Source: Nocardia fluminea
GTDB lineage: Bacteria; Actinomycetota; Actinomycetes; Mycobacteriales; Mycobacteriaceae
Direction of reading: 5' to 3'
Assembly: GCF_002846365.1 (NCBI RefSeq)
Contig: NZ_PJMW01000001.1
Coordinates: forward strand, 1,116,001-1,180,000
DNA length: 64,000 nt
Part shown: positions 48,466-56,931 of the stretch, piece after piece
How positions within the stretch are numbered: the first letter of the stretch is position 1
Layout of the letters: each line of letters starts with the position of its first letter
Translations under genes and position numbers: made by a program
Notes under the pieces: model-generated
The model's database searches: none
What the model saw: only the letters and a program-made list of their open reading frames with translations
Told to the model about the DNA's origin: nothing

Positions 48466-48633
48466 ATGTTCGCCAAGATCGCCCGCCCGCTCGCCGTCGC
48501 CGCCCTCGCTCTGTCCGTGACCGCGATCGGCACCGCCACCGCGTCGGCCGCCCCCGCGCAGCCGGTCGTCGGCTCGGTGTCGATCTGCACCGGCATCCCG
48601 GTCGGCCCGTTCACCATCAGCGTCTGCCTGTAG
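48466..48633 (+). CDS. Small secreted two-cysteine peptide
   Basis: The 55-residue product has a clear Sec signal peptide (MFAKIARPLAVAALALSVTA, then IGTATASAA) with cleavage expected after ASA near residue 32. That leaves a mature peptide of about 25 residues ending GSVSICTGIPVGPFTISVCL. Two cysteines 13 positions apart may form a disulfide loop. ATG at 48466 is preceded by GAGGAT. I recognise no family with a known function. Small secreted Cys-Pro-Gly peptides of this style are common in Nocardia-like genomes, so it may be an envelope or extracellular peptide. It converges with ppc, 16 bp away. Confidence 0.65.
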   Translation: MFAKIARPLAVAALALSVTAIGTATASAAPAQPVVGSVSICTGIPVGPFTISVCL

Positions 48634-48649
48634 TCGCTGTTTCGATGCG

Positions 48650-51421
48650 CTAACCCGAGTTGCGCAGGGCGGTGGCCAGGCCGTTCATGGTGAGCAGGAT
48701 GCCTCGCTTCACCAGTTCGGAATCGTCACCGCCGCGCAGCCGGGCCAGCAGGTCGACCTGGAGCTGGTTCAGCGGCTCCAGGTAGGGGAAGCGGTTGTGG
48801 ATCGACTCGGCCAGCGACGGGTTGTCGCTGAGTAGTTCGGTGTGGCCGGTGACCGCCAGGTACATGCGGATGGTGCGGGCGTGTTCGTCGGCGATCATGG
48901 CGAAGATCTTCGCGCGCAGGGTCTCGTCGGTGACGAGTTCGGCGTAGCGGGCGGCGATGTCGAGGTCGCTCTTGGCCATCACCTGGGCCAGGTTCGACAG
49001 CACCGTGTTGAAGAACGGCCAGCGCTGGTAGAGGTCGGTGAGACGCGCGAGGCGGGCCGGATCGTCGCCGACCCAGTCCTCGAGCGCGGTCCCGGTGCCG
49101 TACCAGCCGGGCAGCATGACCCTGGCTTGGCTCCAGGCCATCACCCAGGGGATGGCGCGCAGGTCCGACACCGAATTGGTGGGCTTGCGGGAGGCTGGGC
49201 GGCTGCCGATATTGAGGTCGCCGACCTCGGCGACCGGGGTGGATTCGCGGAAGTACTCGACGAAGCCGGGGGTGTCGTGCACCAGGTTCGCGTAGGCGGC
49301 GCGAGCGCGGGCGGCGAGGTCGTCGAGGAGCTCGTACGCCGGTTCGGCGTCGTCACCCAGACCCTCCACGTCCAGGAGCGTCGACTCCAGGGTGCCCGCG
49401 ATCAGTGATTCCAGATTGCGATGTGCCGCACCGGATTCGGAGTACTTCGCGGCGATCACCTCACCCTGTTCGGTCAAGCGCAGCGAACCCCGCACCGCGC
49501 CCGCGGGCTGAGCCAGGATGGCGTCGTAGCTGCGCCCACCACCGCGACCGACGGTACCGCCGCGACCGTGGAACAGCCGCAAGCGGATGCCCGCTTTCCC
49601 GGCCACCTCCACCAGGTCCAGTTCCGCGCGGTAGAGCGCCCAGTTCGCGGCGAGATAGCCGCCGTCCTTGTTGGAATCGGAGTAGCCGAGCATCACTTCC
49701 TGACGCATGCCCGCCGCTTCGACCAGCTCGCGATAGACCGGTACCTCCAGCACCGCGGCCAGCGTCGACGCACCGGCGCTGAGGTCCTCGATGGTCTCGA
49801 ACAGCGGGACGATGCCGACGGGACAGCTCGGCGCGGTGTCGGCGGTGCCGGGATCGAGAATGCCCGCTTCCTTCAGCAGCAACGCCGCCTCGAGCATGTC
49901 GCTGACCGAGGTGCACATGCTGATGATGTAGTTCGGGATGGCGGCGGCGCCGAAGGTATCGATGACCTCCTTGGCGGCACCGAGCACACCCAGTTCCTTG
50001 TCGGCGAGTTCGCTCAGCTGGGCATTCGGCCCGAGCAATGGTCGGCGCGTCCGCAATTCGGCGGCGAGCAGTTCCACCCGCTGGGCTTCGGACAGACTCG
50101 GATAGTCGGGGTGCACGCCCGACCACGCCAGCAGTTCGGTGACCACCTGCTCGTGCACCTCGGAGTTCTGGCGCATGTCCAGACCCTGGAGGTGGAACCC
50201 GAAGGTCTCGATGGCGTGACGCAGGGCGGCGAGGCGGTCGTCGGCGAGTAGTCCGTCGCCGCTGGCGCGCATGGACTCGTCGATCGCGTCGAGGTCGTCG
50301 AGGACCGATTGCGGCGTCGGATACGGCGCGGCGCCCACGTCGAAACCGTGTTCGGGCAGTTCACCGAGCGCGAGTTCGGCGGTGGCACTGAGCCGGGCCC
50401 GAATCGCGTGCAGCGCACGGCGATACGGCTCGTCGGCGAACAGGCCGGGGTCGGGGTAACCCGCTGCCGCGAGTTCCGCGACCCGAGGTGTCACCTGCAC
50501 CAGGCGGGCCGATTGGGACAGGGTCTTCTCGAGTTCGACCAGCTCGTCCAGGTAGCGGCCGAAGGCGTAGGCGGCGGCCTGTTCGGCGGCGGTGTGCACG
50601 ACTTCCGCTGTGACGAAGGGGTTTCCGTCGCGGTCGCCACCGATCCAGGAGCCCGGCCGCAGGATCGGGCGCGGCAGGAGGTCCGCGGCGGGCCAGCGCG
50701 TCCGCAATGCCGCACGCACCTGCGCGTTGATCGCGGGGATCACGTCGTAGAGGGTCAGGTCGTAGTAGCGCAGGCCTACGGAGATCTCGTCCTGGATCCG
50801 CAAGCGCGCCAACCGGATCAGCGCCGTGCGCCACAGGGTGAGGACTTCGCGGCGGATCCGCAGTTCGGATTCGCCGAGGCCGGGCTCACCGGGTTCGAGG
50901 CGGCGGCGCAGGCGCATCAGTTCGGTGATCTTGGACTGCACGTCGAAGACGGTGCGCCTGCGGGTTTCGGTCGGGTGCGCGGTGATCACCGGGGAGACGA
51001 GCGCGTCCGTGAGCAGCTCGGCCACCACCGTGCCGTCGAGTCCGGCCGCGTCGAGCTTGTCGTAGGTGGCGGCCAGGGAGGAGTCCTGCGGTGGCTCGCC
51101 CGCCGCCACGTGCACGGCGCGGCGCCGGTCACGCTGGATGTCCTCGGCCAGGTTGGCCAGCAGCACGAAGTAGCTGAACGCCCGGATCAGCGGGATCGCG
51201 ACCTCGGTGGGGGTGCCGTCGAGCATGTCGGCGACGGCGCTGCGCTCGACCTCCTCACGGCGCACCCGGAAAGCCTCGATGCGCACGCGCTCGATCAGGT
51301 CGAACACCTCGGGACCTTCGTGGTCGCGGATGGTGTCGCCCAGGATGCCGCCGAGGAAGCGGATGTCCTCGCGCAGCGGCCGGGTAGCTTCGGGTTCCAT
51401 CTCGATTCGCGATTCGCCCAT
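48650..51421 (-). CDS. ppc: Phosphoenolpyruvate carboxylase
   Basis: Carboxylates PEP to oxaloacetate to refill the TCA cycle. The 923-residue length fits bacterial PEPC. The catalytic histidine is in [12 protein letters not shown], the metal/bicarbonate region in [15 protein letters not shown], and the mobile and PEP-binding loops are [12 protein letters not shown] and [13 protein letters not shown]. The C-terminus ends [13 protein letters not shown], typical of the aspartate-inhibited enzyme. ATG at 51421 (MGESRIEME) is chosen over an upstream in-frame start inside the promoter region. Confidence 0.96.
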   Translation of the reverse strand: MGESRIEMEPEATRPLREDIRFLGGILGDTIRDHEGPEVFDLIERVRIEAFRVRREEVERSAVADMLDGTPTEVAIPLIRAFSYFVLLANLAEDIQRDRRRAVHVAAGEPPQDSSLAATYDKLDAAGLDGTVVAELLTDALVSPVITAHPTETRRRTVFDVQSKITELMRLRRRLEPGEPGLGESELRIRREVLTLWRTALIRLARLRIQDEISVGLRYYDLTLYDVIPAINAQVRAALRTRWPAADLLPRPILRPGSWIGGDRDGNPFVTAEVVHTAAEQAAAYAFGRYLDELVELEKTLSQSARLVQVTPRVAELAAAGYPDPGLFADEPYRRALHAIRARLSATAELALGELPEHGFDVGAAPYPTPQSVLDDLDAIDESMRASGDGLLADDRLAALRHAIETFGFHLQGLDMRQNSEVHEQVVTELLAWSGVHPDYPSLSEAQRVELLAAELRTRRPLLGPNAQLSELADKELGVLGAAKEVIDTFGAAAIPNYIISMCTSVSDMLEAALLLKEAGILDPGTADTAPSCPVGIVPLFETIEDLSAGASTLAAVLEVPVYRELVEAAGMRQEVMLGYSDSNKDGGYLAANWALYRAELDLVEVAGKAGIRLRLFHGRGGTVGRGGGRSYDAILAQPAGAVRGSLRLTEQGEVIAAKYSESGAAHRNLESLIAGTLESTLLDVEGLGDDAEPAYELLDDLAARARAAYANLVHDTPGFVEYFRESTPVAEVGDLNIGSRPASRKPTNSVSDLRAIPWVMAWSQARVMLPGWYGTGTALEDWVGDDPARLARLTDLYQRWPFFNTVLSNLAQVMAKSDLDIAARYAELVTDETLRAKIFAMIADEHARTIRMYLAVTGHTELLSDNPSLAESIHNRFPYLEPLNQLQVDLLARLRGGDDSELVKRGILLTMNGLATALRNSG

Positions 51422-51525
51422 GGTCAGACAGTATTGCCGCGGGCCCGCGGGCGCGACCCGACACCGCACCGCATGTCGCACTCGGCCGCTGTGGCAGGCG
51501 ATGAGCGGCGGCGATCAAGGGGGAC

Positions 51526-52083
51526 CTAGAGCTGCCGGATCACCCGTGCCGGATTGCCCGCTGCGAAAACGCGGTCCGGCAGATCGTGGGTCACCACGCT
51601 GCCCGCGCCGACGACCACGTCGTCACCGATGGTCACGCCGGGGCACACGATCACCCCGCCACCGAACCAGGCGTTGTTCCCGATCCGGATCGGAGCGGCG
51701 GATTCCCAGCGCTGCCTGCGCTTCTCATGGTCCTGCATCGGATGCAAGGCGGTGAGCAACTGACAGCGCGGCCCGATCGAACAGTCGTCGCCGATGATGA
51801 TCGGCGCGCAGTCGAGCAGGATCGCGTCGTAGTTGAGGAAGCTGTTCGTCCCGATCTCGATCAGGTAGCCGTAGTCACACTGGAACCGCGGCATGATCCA
51901 CGAGTCCTGCCCCAGCTTGCCGAGCAGATCGCCGAGCAACTCGGTTCGCCGCCCGGTCTCGTCGGGTCCGGTGCGATTGAACTCGTCACACAGCCGTTGC
52001 GCCCGTTGCCGTTCGGCCACGAGTTCCGGATCGTTGTCCCGATACAGCTCCCCGGCCAGCATGCGCTGCTTCTGTTCGCCCAC
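51526..52083 (-). CDS. Maltose/galactoside O-acetyltransferase family
   Basis: A 185-residue left-handed beta-helix acetyltransferase. An N-terminal helical Mac domain (KQRMLAGELYRDNDPELVAERQRAQRLCDEFN) precedes hexapeptide repeats, with the catalytic-type histidine in LLTALHPMQDHEKR and the coil IGNNAWFGGGVIVCPGVTIGDDVVVGAGSVVT. It uses acetyl-CoA to acetylate a sugar. It starts at GTG 52083. The siderophore-binding lipoprotein gene upstream ends 40 bp away in the same direction, but no functional link is apparent. Confidence 0.88.
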   Translation of the reverse strand: MGEQKQRMLAGELYRDNDPELVAERQRAQRLCDEFNRTGPDETGRRTELLGDLLGKLGQDSWIMPRFQCDYGYLIEIGTNSFLNYDAILLDCAPIIIGDDCSIGPRCQLLTALHPMQDHEKRRQRWESAAPIRIGNNAWFGGGVIVCPGVTIGDDVVVGAGSVVTHDLPDRVFAAGNPARVIRQL

Positions 52084-52123
52084 CCCGCCGAGTGTAGGGG
52101 CGGGCGAACAGCACGCGTTCGAC

Positions 52124-53191
52124 CTACTTCGCCGGGTCGACCGCGAACGTCTTTGCGATGTCGTCGAGGACCGCGTGGGCGCCGGTGAGGCCGACGGAGG
52201 TCAGCCAGACCAGGTCGTCGACCGGGGTGACCTTGCCGCGCAGCTGGTTCCACAGCGGGTTGGCCTCGGCGGCCGCCTTGCGCTGGGCGGCGGCGTCCTC
52301 GCCGTTGCTGGTGAGGAAGATGTAGTCGGCGTCGGCGTCGAGGAGACGCTCGGGGCTCAGCGTGATCGAGAAATCGTTCTTCGGATCGGTGGACTTGTCG
52401 GGCTGGTTCAGGCCGGTGTCGGCGAAAATGTCACCGACGAAGCTGACCCGCTGCATCAGCCGGTCCTCCTTGGGCAGGAAGCGCAGCAGCGACACGGTGG
52501 GCGCGTTGCCACCGTTCTTCGCCTTGATCGCCGCCCCGATCTTGGCGGCGCGGTCCTGGTACGCCGCCAGCTCGGCCTTCGCCAGGTTCTCCTTGTCGAC
52601 CGCCTTGGCCAGCAGCAGCAGGTTCTCCTTCCAGGTGGCGCCGGTGGTCTGGCTGAACACGACCGGCACGGTGCCCGAACCGAGCTTGATGCCCTTGAAC
52701 TGCTCGTACTGCTTCTCGTGGCGCACCTTCGCCGACACGATCAGATCCGGCCGGGCGCCGGCCAGCTTCTCGATATCGGGAGTCTGCAGGTTGCCGATGT
52801 TCACCGCACGCCCGCCGCAGGTCTCGGCGGCCGAGCCGAGGAACGCGGGCAGCTTCTCGCCCATGGCCTGGTACGTCGTGTACGCGACCACTTCGGTGTT
52901 CAGCACCAGGGCGGCGTCGACGAAGGTCTGGTCGAGCGCCGCGATCCGGACCGGCCGGGTGGTGATGGTGGCCGGATCGACCACGGTGCCGACATCGGCG
53001 CCCGCCGGGTCCTTGACCGCTCCCTTCTCGATGGTGCGCGGGTAGGCACCGCCGTCGAGGTTGCTCGCGGTGTCGCAATCGCTGCCCGCGGCGCCGGTGG
53101 TCGTCCGGTCCTGTCCACACGCGGACAGACTCAGGACGGCCGCGGCGACTACGGCGGCAGCGGCGAGCCGGCGGCTCAGTGGGGTGTTCAT
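52124..53191 (-). CDS. Iron-siderophore ABC transporter substrate-binding lipoprotein
   Basis: A 355-residue class-III (FepB/FhuD-like) binding protein. A signal peptide ends in lipobox LSAC (cleavage before Cys about 25). Two lobes follow, with motifs KLAGARPDLIVSAKVRHEKQYEQFKGI and SLLRFLPKEDRLMQRVSFVGDIFADTGL. It faces away from the two permease genes and ATPase gene across an iron-box-like promoter, so all four probably form one ferric-siderophore importer. ATG at 53191 has GGGAGA upstream. The siderophore type cannot be told. Confidence 0.88.
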   Translation of the reverse strand: MNTPLSRRLAAAAVVAAAVLSLSACGQDRTTTGAAGSDCDTASNLDGGAYPRTIEKGAVKDPAGADVGTVVDPATITTRPVRIAALDQTFVDAALVLNTEVVAYTTYQAMGEKLPAFLGSAAETCGGRAVNIGNLQTPDIEKLAGARPDLIVSAKVRHEKQYEQFKGIKLGSGTVPVVFSQTTGATWKENLLLLAKAVDKENLAKAELAAYQDRAAKIGAAIKAKNGGNAPTVSLLRFLPKEDRLMQRVSFVGDIFADTGLNQPDKSTDPKNDFSITLSPERLLDADADYIFLTSNGEDAAAQRKAAAEANPLWNQLRGKVTPVDDLVWLTSVGLTGAHAVLDDIAKTFAVDPAK

Positions 53192-53218
53192 CGAGGTCTC
53201 CCGGATGGTTCAGAGTTC

Positions 53219-53254
53219 TTTAGGGTTGCTAACCTAGCGAAGCCTTACCTAATT
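53219..53254. promoter_or_regulatory. IdeR/DtxR iron-box-like region
   Basis: The 83-bp divergent gap contains TTTAGGGTTGCTAACCTAG (53219-53237) and CTAGCGAAGCCTTACCTAA (53234-53252). Both have good right halves of the TTAGGTTAG-G-CTAACCTAA consensus and weaker left halves. Their position between the binding-protein and permease genes fits iron repression. Confidence 0.6.
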
Positions 53255-53274
53255 ACCAACTATGAAGAGGGATA

Positions 53275-54306
53275 GTGACCGCATCACCGCCCAAAGCCGT
53301 ATTCGCTGATACGCGGTCTCGCCGGTTGCTACTCATCGCGGGTTTGCTGGCCGCGACGCTCGCGGCCGTTCTGCTCAGTTTGGCCGTCGGCTCGAAATTC
53401 ATTGCTCCCCTTGATGTTCTGCAGGCCCTCGGCGGCACCACCGACACCGAGACCGGCGCCATCGTCAACGGTCTTCGCCTGCCGCGCACGCTGCTGGGGG
53501 TCCTCGCCGGCCTCGCGCTCGGCATCGCGGGCGCGGTGATCCAGGGGCACACCAGAAACCCCCTCGCCGACCCCGCGCTGCTCGGCATCACCCAGGGCGC
53601 GGCGCTCGGCATCGTCCTGGCGGTGATGGTCGGCGGCATCTCCAGCCTGTTCGGCTACGTCTGGTTCGGCTTCGCCGGCGCGCTGATCGCCACCATCACC
53701 GTGTTCGTCATCGGGGCGACGGGCCGCGGCGGACCGACTCCGGTCACCCTCGCCTTGGCGGGTGCCGCCGTGAGCTACTTGCTGCAGGGCCTGATCTCGG
53801 CGGTGGTGCTGTTCGATACCGACGTCACCGACATCTATCGCTTCTGGAAGGCCGGTTCGCTGGTCGGATCCAACCTCGACCTCCTCGGCAAGGCCACCCC
53901 GTTCATCGTCGCCGGGATCGTCCTCGCGCTGGCGAACACCTCCGCGCTCAACGCACTCAGCCTCGGCGAGGACACCGCCCGTGCGCTGGGCCATCGCGTC
54001 TCCCTGGCACGCGCCATCGGTATCGGCTCGATCGTGCTGCTCACCGGTGCGGTGGTGGCCATCGCGGGACCGCTCGGATTCGTCGGGCTCGTCGTTCCGC
54101 ACCTCGCGCGCGGCATCACCGGGCCCGACTACCGCTGGCTGGTCCCGGTCGCGGGGCTACTCGGCGTGGTCATGGTGCTGGTCGCCGACATCGCGGGGCG
54201 GCTGGTGCTGGACAAGGGCGAACTTCCGGCGGGCATCATGCTCGCCCTGGTCGGTGTCCCGTTCTTCATCGTGTTGGTCCGCCGCCGGAAGCTGGTGAGC
54301 ATATGA
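53275..54306 (+). CDS. FecCD-family siderophore permease 1
   Basis: A 343-residue inner-membrane permease of the BtuC/FecCD fold with about ten helices. Diagnostic stretches are GLRLPRTLLGVLAGLALGIAGAVIQGHTRNPLADPALLGITQGAALG and GPLGFVGLVVPHLARGITGPDYRWLVP, the latter contacting the ATPase. GTG at 53275 follows GAGGGAT. Its stop overlaps the second permease start (ATGA). It forms a heterodimeric channel with the next gene product. Confidence 0.93.
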   Translation: MTASPPKAVFADTRSRRLLLIAGLLAATLAAVLLSLAVGSKFIAPLDVLQALGGTTDTETGAIVNGLRLPRTLLGVLAGLALGIAGAVIQGHTRNPLADPALLGITQGAALGIVLAVMVGGISSLFGYVWFGFAGALIATITVFVIGATGRGGPTPVTLALAGAAVSYLLQGLISAVVLFDTDVTDIYRFWKAGSLVGSNLDLLGKATPFIVAGIVLALANTSALNALSLGEDTARALGHRVSLARAIGIGSIVLLTGAVVAIAGPLGFVGLVVPHLARGITGPDYRWLVPVAGLLGVVMVLVADIAGRLVLDKGELPAGIMLALVGVPFFIVLVRRRKLVSI

Positions 54307-55385
54307 GTACCGTCCGGGCGGTCCGGCTGGGACCGGTGTCCTGGCAGCTGCGCCTTCGCACGACCGCCGTACTGGTGGCCGGGGTCGCGCTTCTCGGCGC
54401 CGCGGGTTGCGTCGCGCTGGCGCTGGGCACCTACACGATGCCCGACGGCGGCCCGGTCACGCCGGGGGACGTGGTCGCGGTGCTCACCGGCGGCGGCGAC
54501 GAGGGCCTGGCCTACGTGGTGTGGGATCTGCGGCTACCCAGGATTCTCACCGGCGCGCTGGTCGGCGCGGCGCTGGCGCTGTCCGGCGCGATCACGCAGG
54601 GCATCGCCCGAAATCCGTTGTCCAGTCCCGACATTCTCGGCGTCACCGCGGGCTCGAGCGTCGCCGCCGTCGCGGTGATCGCCCTGTCGGGCAGCCGTGG
54701 CCAGATCAGCGGCGCCGCCGCCGAGATCGGCGTGCCGGTGGCGTCCATGCTCGGCGGATTGCTCGCCGCGCTGGGCGTTTTCGTGCTGGCCTGGCGCGGC
54801 GGTATCGAGGGCTATCGGCTCGTGCTCGTCGGCCTCGGCGCGGGTTCGTTGCTCTCCAGCGTGACCTTCTGGCTCCTCAGCGTCGGCGACGTGGATATCG
54901 CCACGCGGGCGGTCACCTGGCTGACCGGCAGCCTCAACGGCAGCAGCTGGATCCAGGTGACACCGGTGGCGATCGCCCTAGCCCTGCTGGTGCCGGTCGT
55001 ACTCGGCGGCACCCATCTACTGGGCGCCCTGCACTTCGGTGACGACACCGCCCGCTCACTCGGCGTGCGGCTCAACGCCGCCCGGCTGACCCTGCTGGTG
55101 CTGGCCGTGTTGCTCGCCGGAGTGGCGACCGCCTCGGCGGGCGCCATCATCTTCATCGCGCTCGCCGTGCCCCAGGTGGCACTGCGGCTCACCGGTTCGG
55201 CCCAACCGCCGCTGCTGACCTCGGCGATGCTCGGCGCCGCCTTCACCGTCACCGCCGACCTCGTCGCCCGCACCCTGCTGCCCGCCGGTGAACTGCCCGT
55301 CGGGGTGATCACCGCCGTCCTCGGCGCGCCCTATCTGATCTATCTGTTGATGCGGCGCAATCGCGTCGGGAAAGCGGGCGTGTGA
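54303..55385 (+). CDS. FecCD-family siderophore permease 2
   Basis: A 360-residue partner permease with the matching signatures WDLRLPRILTGALVGAALALSGAITQGIARNPLSSPDILGVTAGSS and FIALAVPQVALRLTGSAQPPLL. The second signature lacks the usual GP-x-x-FVGL-x-x-PH form (it reads ASAGAIIFIALAVPQ), which is common in one subunit of heteromeric importers. ATG at 54303 overlaps the first permease, and its stop overlaps the ATPase start. Confidence 0.92.
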   Translation: MSTVRAVRLGPVSWQLRLRTTAVLVAGVALLGAAGCVALALGTYTMPDGGPVTPGDVVAVLTGGGDEGLAYVVWDLRLPRILTGALVGAALALSGAITQGIARNPLSSPDILGVTAGSSVAAVAVIALSGSRGQISGAAAEIGVPVASMLGGLLAALGVFVLAWRGGIEGYRLVLVGLGAGSLLSSVTFWLLSVGDVDIATRAVTWLTGSLNGSSWIQVTPVAIALALLVPVVLGGTHLLGALHFGDDTARSLGVRLNAARLTLLVLAVLLAGVATASAGAIIFIALAVPQVALRLTGSAQPPLLTSAMLGAAFTVTADLVARTLLPAGELPVGVITAVLGAPYLIYLLMRRNRVGKAGV

Positions 55386-56194
55386 TGACCGTTCGGCTAC
55401 AGGCCAGCGAGCTGACCCTCGGCTACGGACCGACCACCGTCGTGGACGGCCTCGACCTCGACATCACCGGCGGCACCGTCACCGCGGTGATCGGGCCCAA
55501 CGGTTGCGGCAAATCCACCCTGCTGCGCGCGATGGCCCGGCTCCTGCGGCCCGCCGGTGGCCATGTCCACCTGGACGGCAAGCGGATCGACCGCATGTCG
55601 ACCAAGGAAGTGGCACGCGTCCTGGGCATTCTGCCCCAATCCCCGCTGGCGCCGGAAGGTCTCACCGTCACCGACCTGGTCGCCCGCGGCAGGCACCCGC
55701 ACCAGCGCTGGTACCGCCAGTGGTCCGACGACGACGAAGCCGCCATCACCGAGGCGCTGACCTGGACCGACATGGTCGAGTTCGCCGATCGCTCCCTCGA
55801 CGAGCTGTCCGGCGGACAGCGCCAGCGCGCGTGGATCTCGATGGCGCTGGCCCAGAACACCGACCTGCTGCTGCTCGACGAGCCCACCACCTTCCTCGAC
55901 CTCGCCCACCAGATCGAGGTTCTCGACCTGGTCCGGCGCCTGCACGCCGAAGCGGGCCGGACGGTGGTGATGGTGCTGCACGACTTGAACCTCGCCGCGC
56001 GGTACGCGCATCGACTGGTCGCGATGCGCGCGGGCCGGGTGGTTGCCGCGGGTACGCCCGCCGAAGTTCTCACCGAGGACGTGGTGGCGCAGGTCTTCGG
56101 GCTGCGTGCCAAGGTGATCGAGGACCCGGTCACCGGTACCCCGCTGGTGGTCCCGATCGGCCCCGTCGACACCGGCGCATCGCACGAATCCTGA
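55382..56194 (+). CDS. Iron-siderophore ABC transporter ATPase
   Basis: A 270-residue FepC-type ATPase. All motifs are intact: Walker A GPNGCGKSTLL, Q-loop in ILPQSPLAPEG, signature LSGGQRQRAWI, Walker B LLLLDEPTTFLD and the H-loop VLHDLNLAARYA. It may start at GTG 55382 (overlapping the permease stop) or ATG 55385. It powers ferric-siderophore import and is followed 16 bp later by a TetR gene. Confidence 0.95.
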   Translation: MMTVRLQASELTLGYGPTTVVDGLDLDITGGTVTAVIGPNGCGKSTLLRAMARLLRPAGGHVHLDGKRIDRMSTKEVARVLGILPQSPLAPEGLTVTDLVARGRHPHQRWYRQWSDDDEAAITEALTWTDMVEFADRSLDELSGGQRQRAWISMALAQNTDLLLLDEPTTFLDLAHQIEVLDLVRRLHAEAGRTVVMVLHDLNLAARYAHRLVAMRAGRVVAAGTPAEVLTEDVVAQVFGLRAKVIEDPVTGTPLVVPIGPVDTGASHES

Positions 56195-56210
56195 ACAGTA
56201 GGGTCATGGG

Positions 56211-56852
56211 GTGACATCTGGGCGGACTCGACACAACTACACCGGCACTTCGGTTGCCGAACGCCAGGTCGAGCGCCGGGCGCTGTTCATCGACGCGGGC
56301 CTGACCGTCTTCGCGGAGAAGTCGTACGCCAACAGTTCGCTGACCGATGTGTGCGCGGTCGCGGGGCTGTCGCGCCGGCAGTTCTACGAGCAGTTCGCCG
56401 GGCGCGAGGAACTGCTCGTCGCGGTGTACGACTCAGTGCAGGACAAGGCCGGGGCGGCGGTGGCCGCGGCCCTGGCAGCGACGGATTCCGACGACCTGCG
56501 CACTCTCATCGAGGCCGCTGTAGGAGCCTACACGAGGGCGATCACCGACGATATCCGTTGTGCCAAAGTAGCTTTCGTCGACATCGTCGGCGTGAGCCCC
56601 GATATCGAGGCGTATCGGGCGCAGGTCAGGGATCGGTGGGGTGAGGTGGTCACCGCGATCGTGGCCGGGCGCGACGGGGTACGGATGCCGGTCGGCGGTT
56701 GGCGAATGCCGATGGCGGCGTTCATCGGGGCGGTGAACGGTGCGGTGCACCAGTGGAGCCTGGATGATCCGCGACCACCGGTCGATGAACTCGTCGATGT
56801 CTTCTCCACCATCCTGAACAGCCTGATCTCCGCGCCGTCTCCCGGCGCGTGA
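56211..56852 (+). CDS. TetR-family regulator
   Basis: A 213-residue regulator with helix-turn-helix NSSLTDVCAVAGLSRRQFYEQFAGREELLVAVYDS near residues 40-75 and a helical effector domain. GTG at 56211 lies 16 bp after the ATPase gene, so it may be cotranscribed with the siderophore genes. Its most obvious target is the palindrome ATTGAGAC-N6-GTCTCAAT just downstream, before the secreted lipase gene. The ligand is unknown. Confidence 0.87.
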   Translation: MTSGRTRHNYTGTSVAERQVERRALFIDAGLTVFAEKSYANSSLTDVCAVAGLSRRQFYEQFAGREELLVAVYDSVQDKAGAAVAAALAATDSDDLRTLIEAAVGAYTRAITDDIRCAKVAFVDIVGVSPDIEAYRAQVRDRWGEVVTAIVAGRDGVRMPVGGWRMPMAAFIGAVNGAVHQWSLDDPRPPVDELVDVFSTILNSLISAPSPGA

Positions 56853-56889
56853 TTGCGATCCACGCCACACCCATGTCATAGTTGCCGCT

Positions 56890-56911
56890 ATTGAGACGAA
56901 GGAGTCTCAAT
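56890..56911. promoter_or_regulatory. Palindrome ATTGAGAC-N6-GTCTCAAT before the lipase gene
   Basis: Perfect 8-bp arms and a 6-bp spacer, 20 bp before the lipase start and 38 bp after the TetR stop. Shape and place suggest a TetR operator controlling lipase expression. It contains an AAGGAG inside, but that is too far from the ATG to be its ribosome site. Confidence 0.62.
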
Positions 56912-56931
56912 TTACGTGAGGACTGTGCGCG

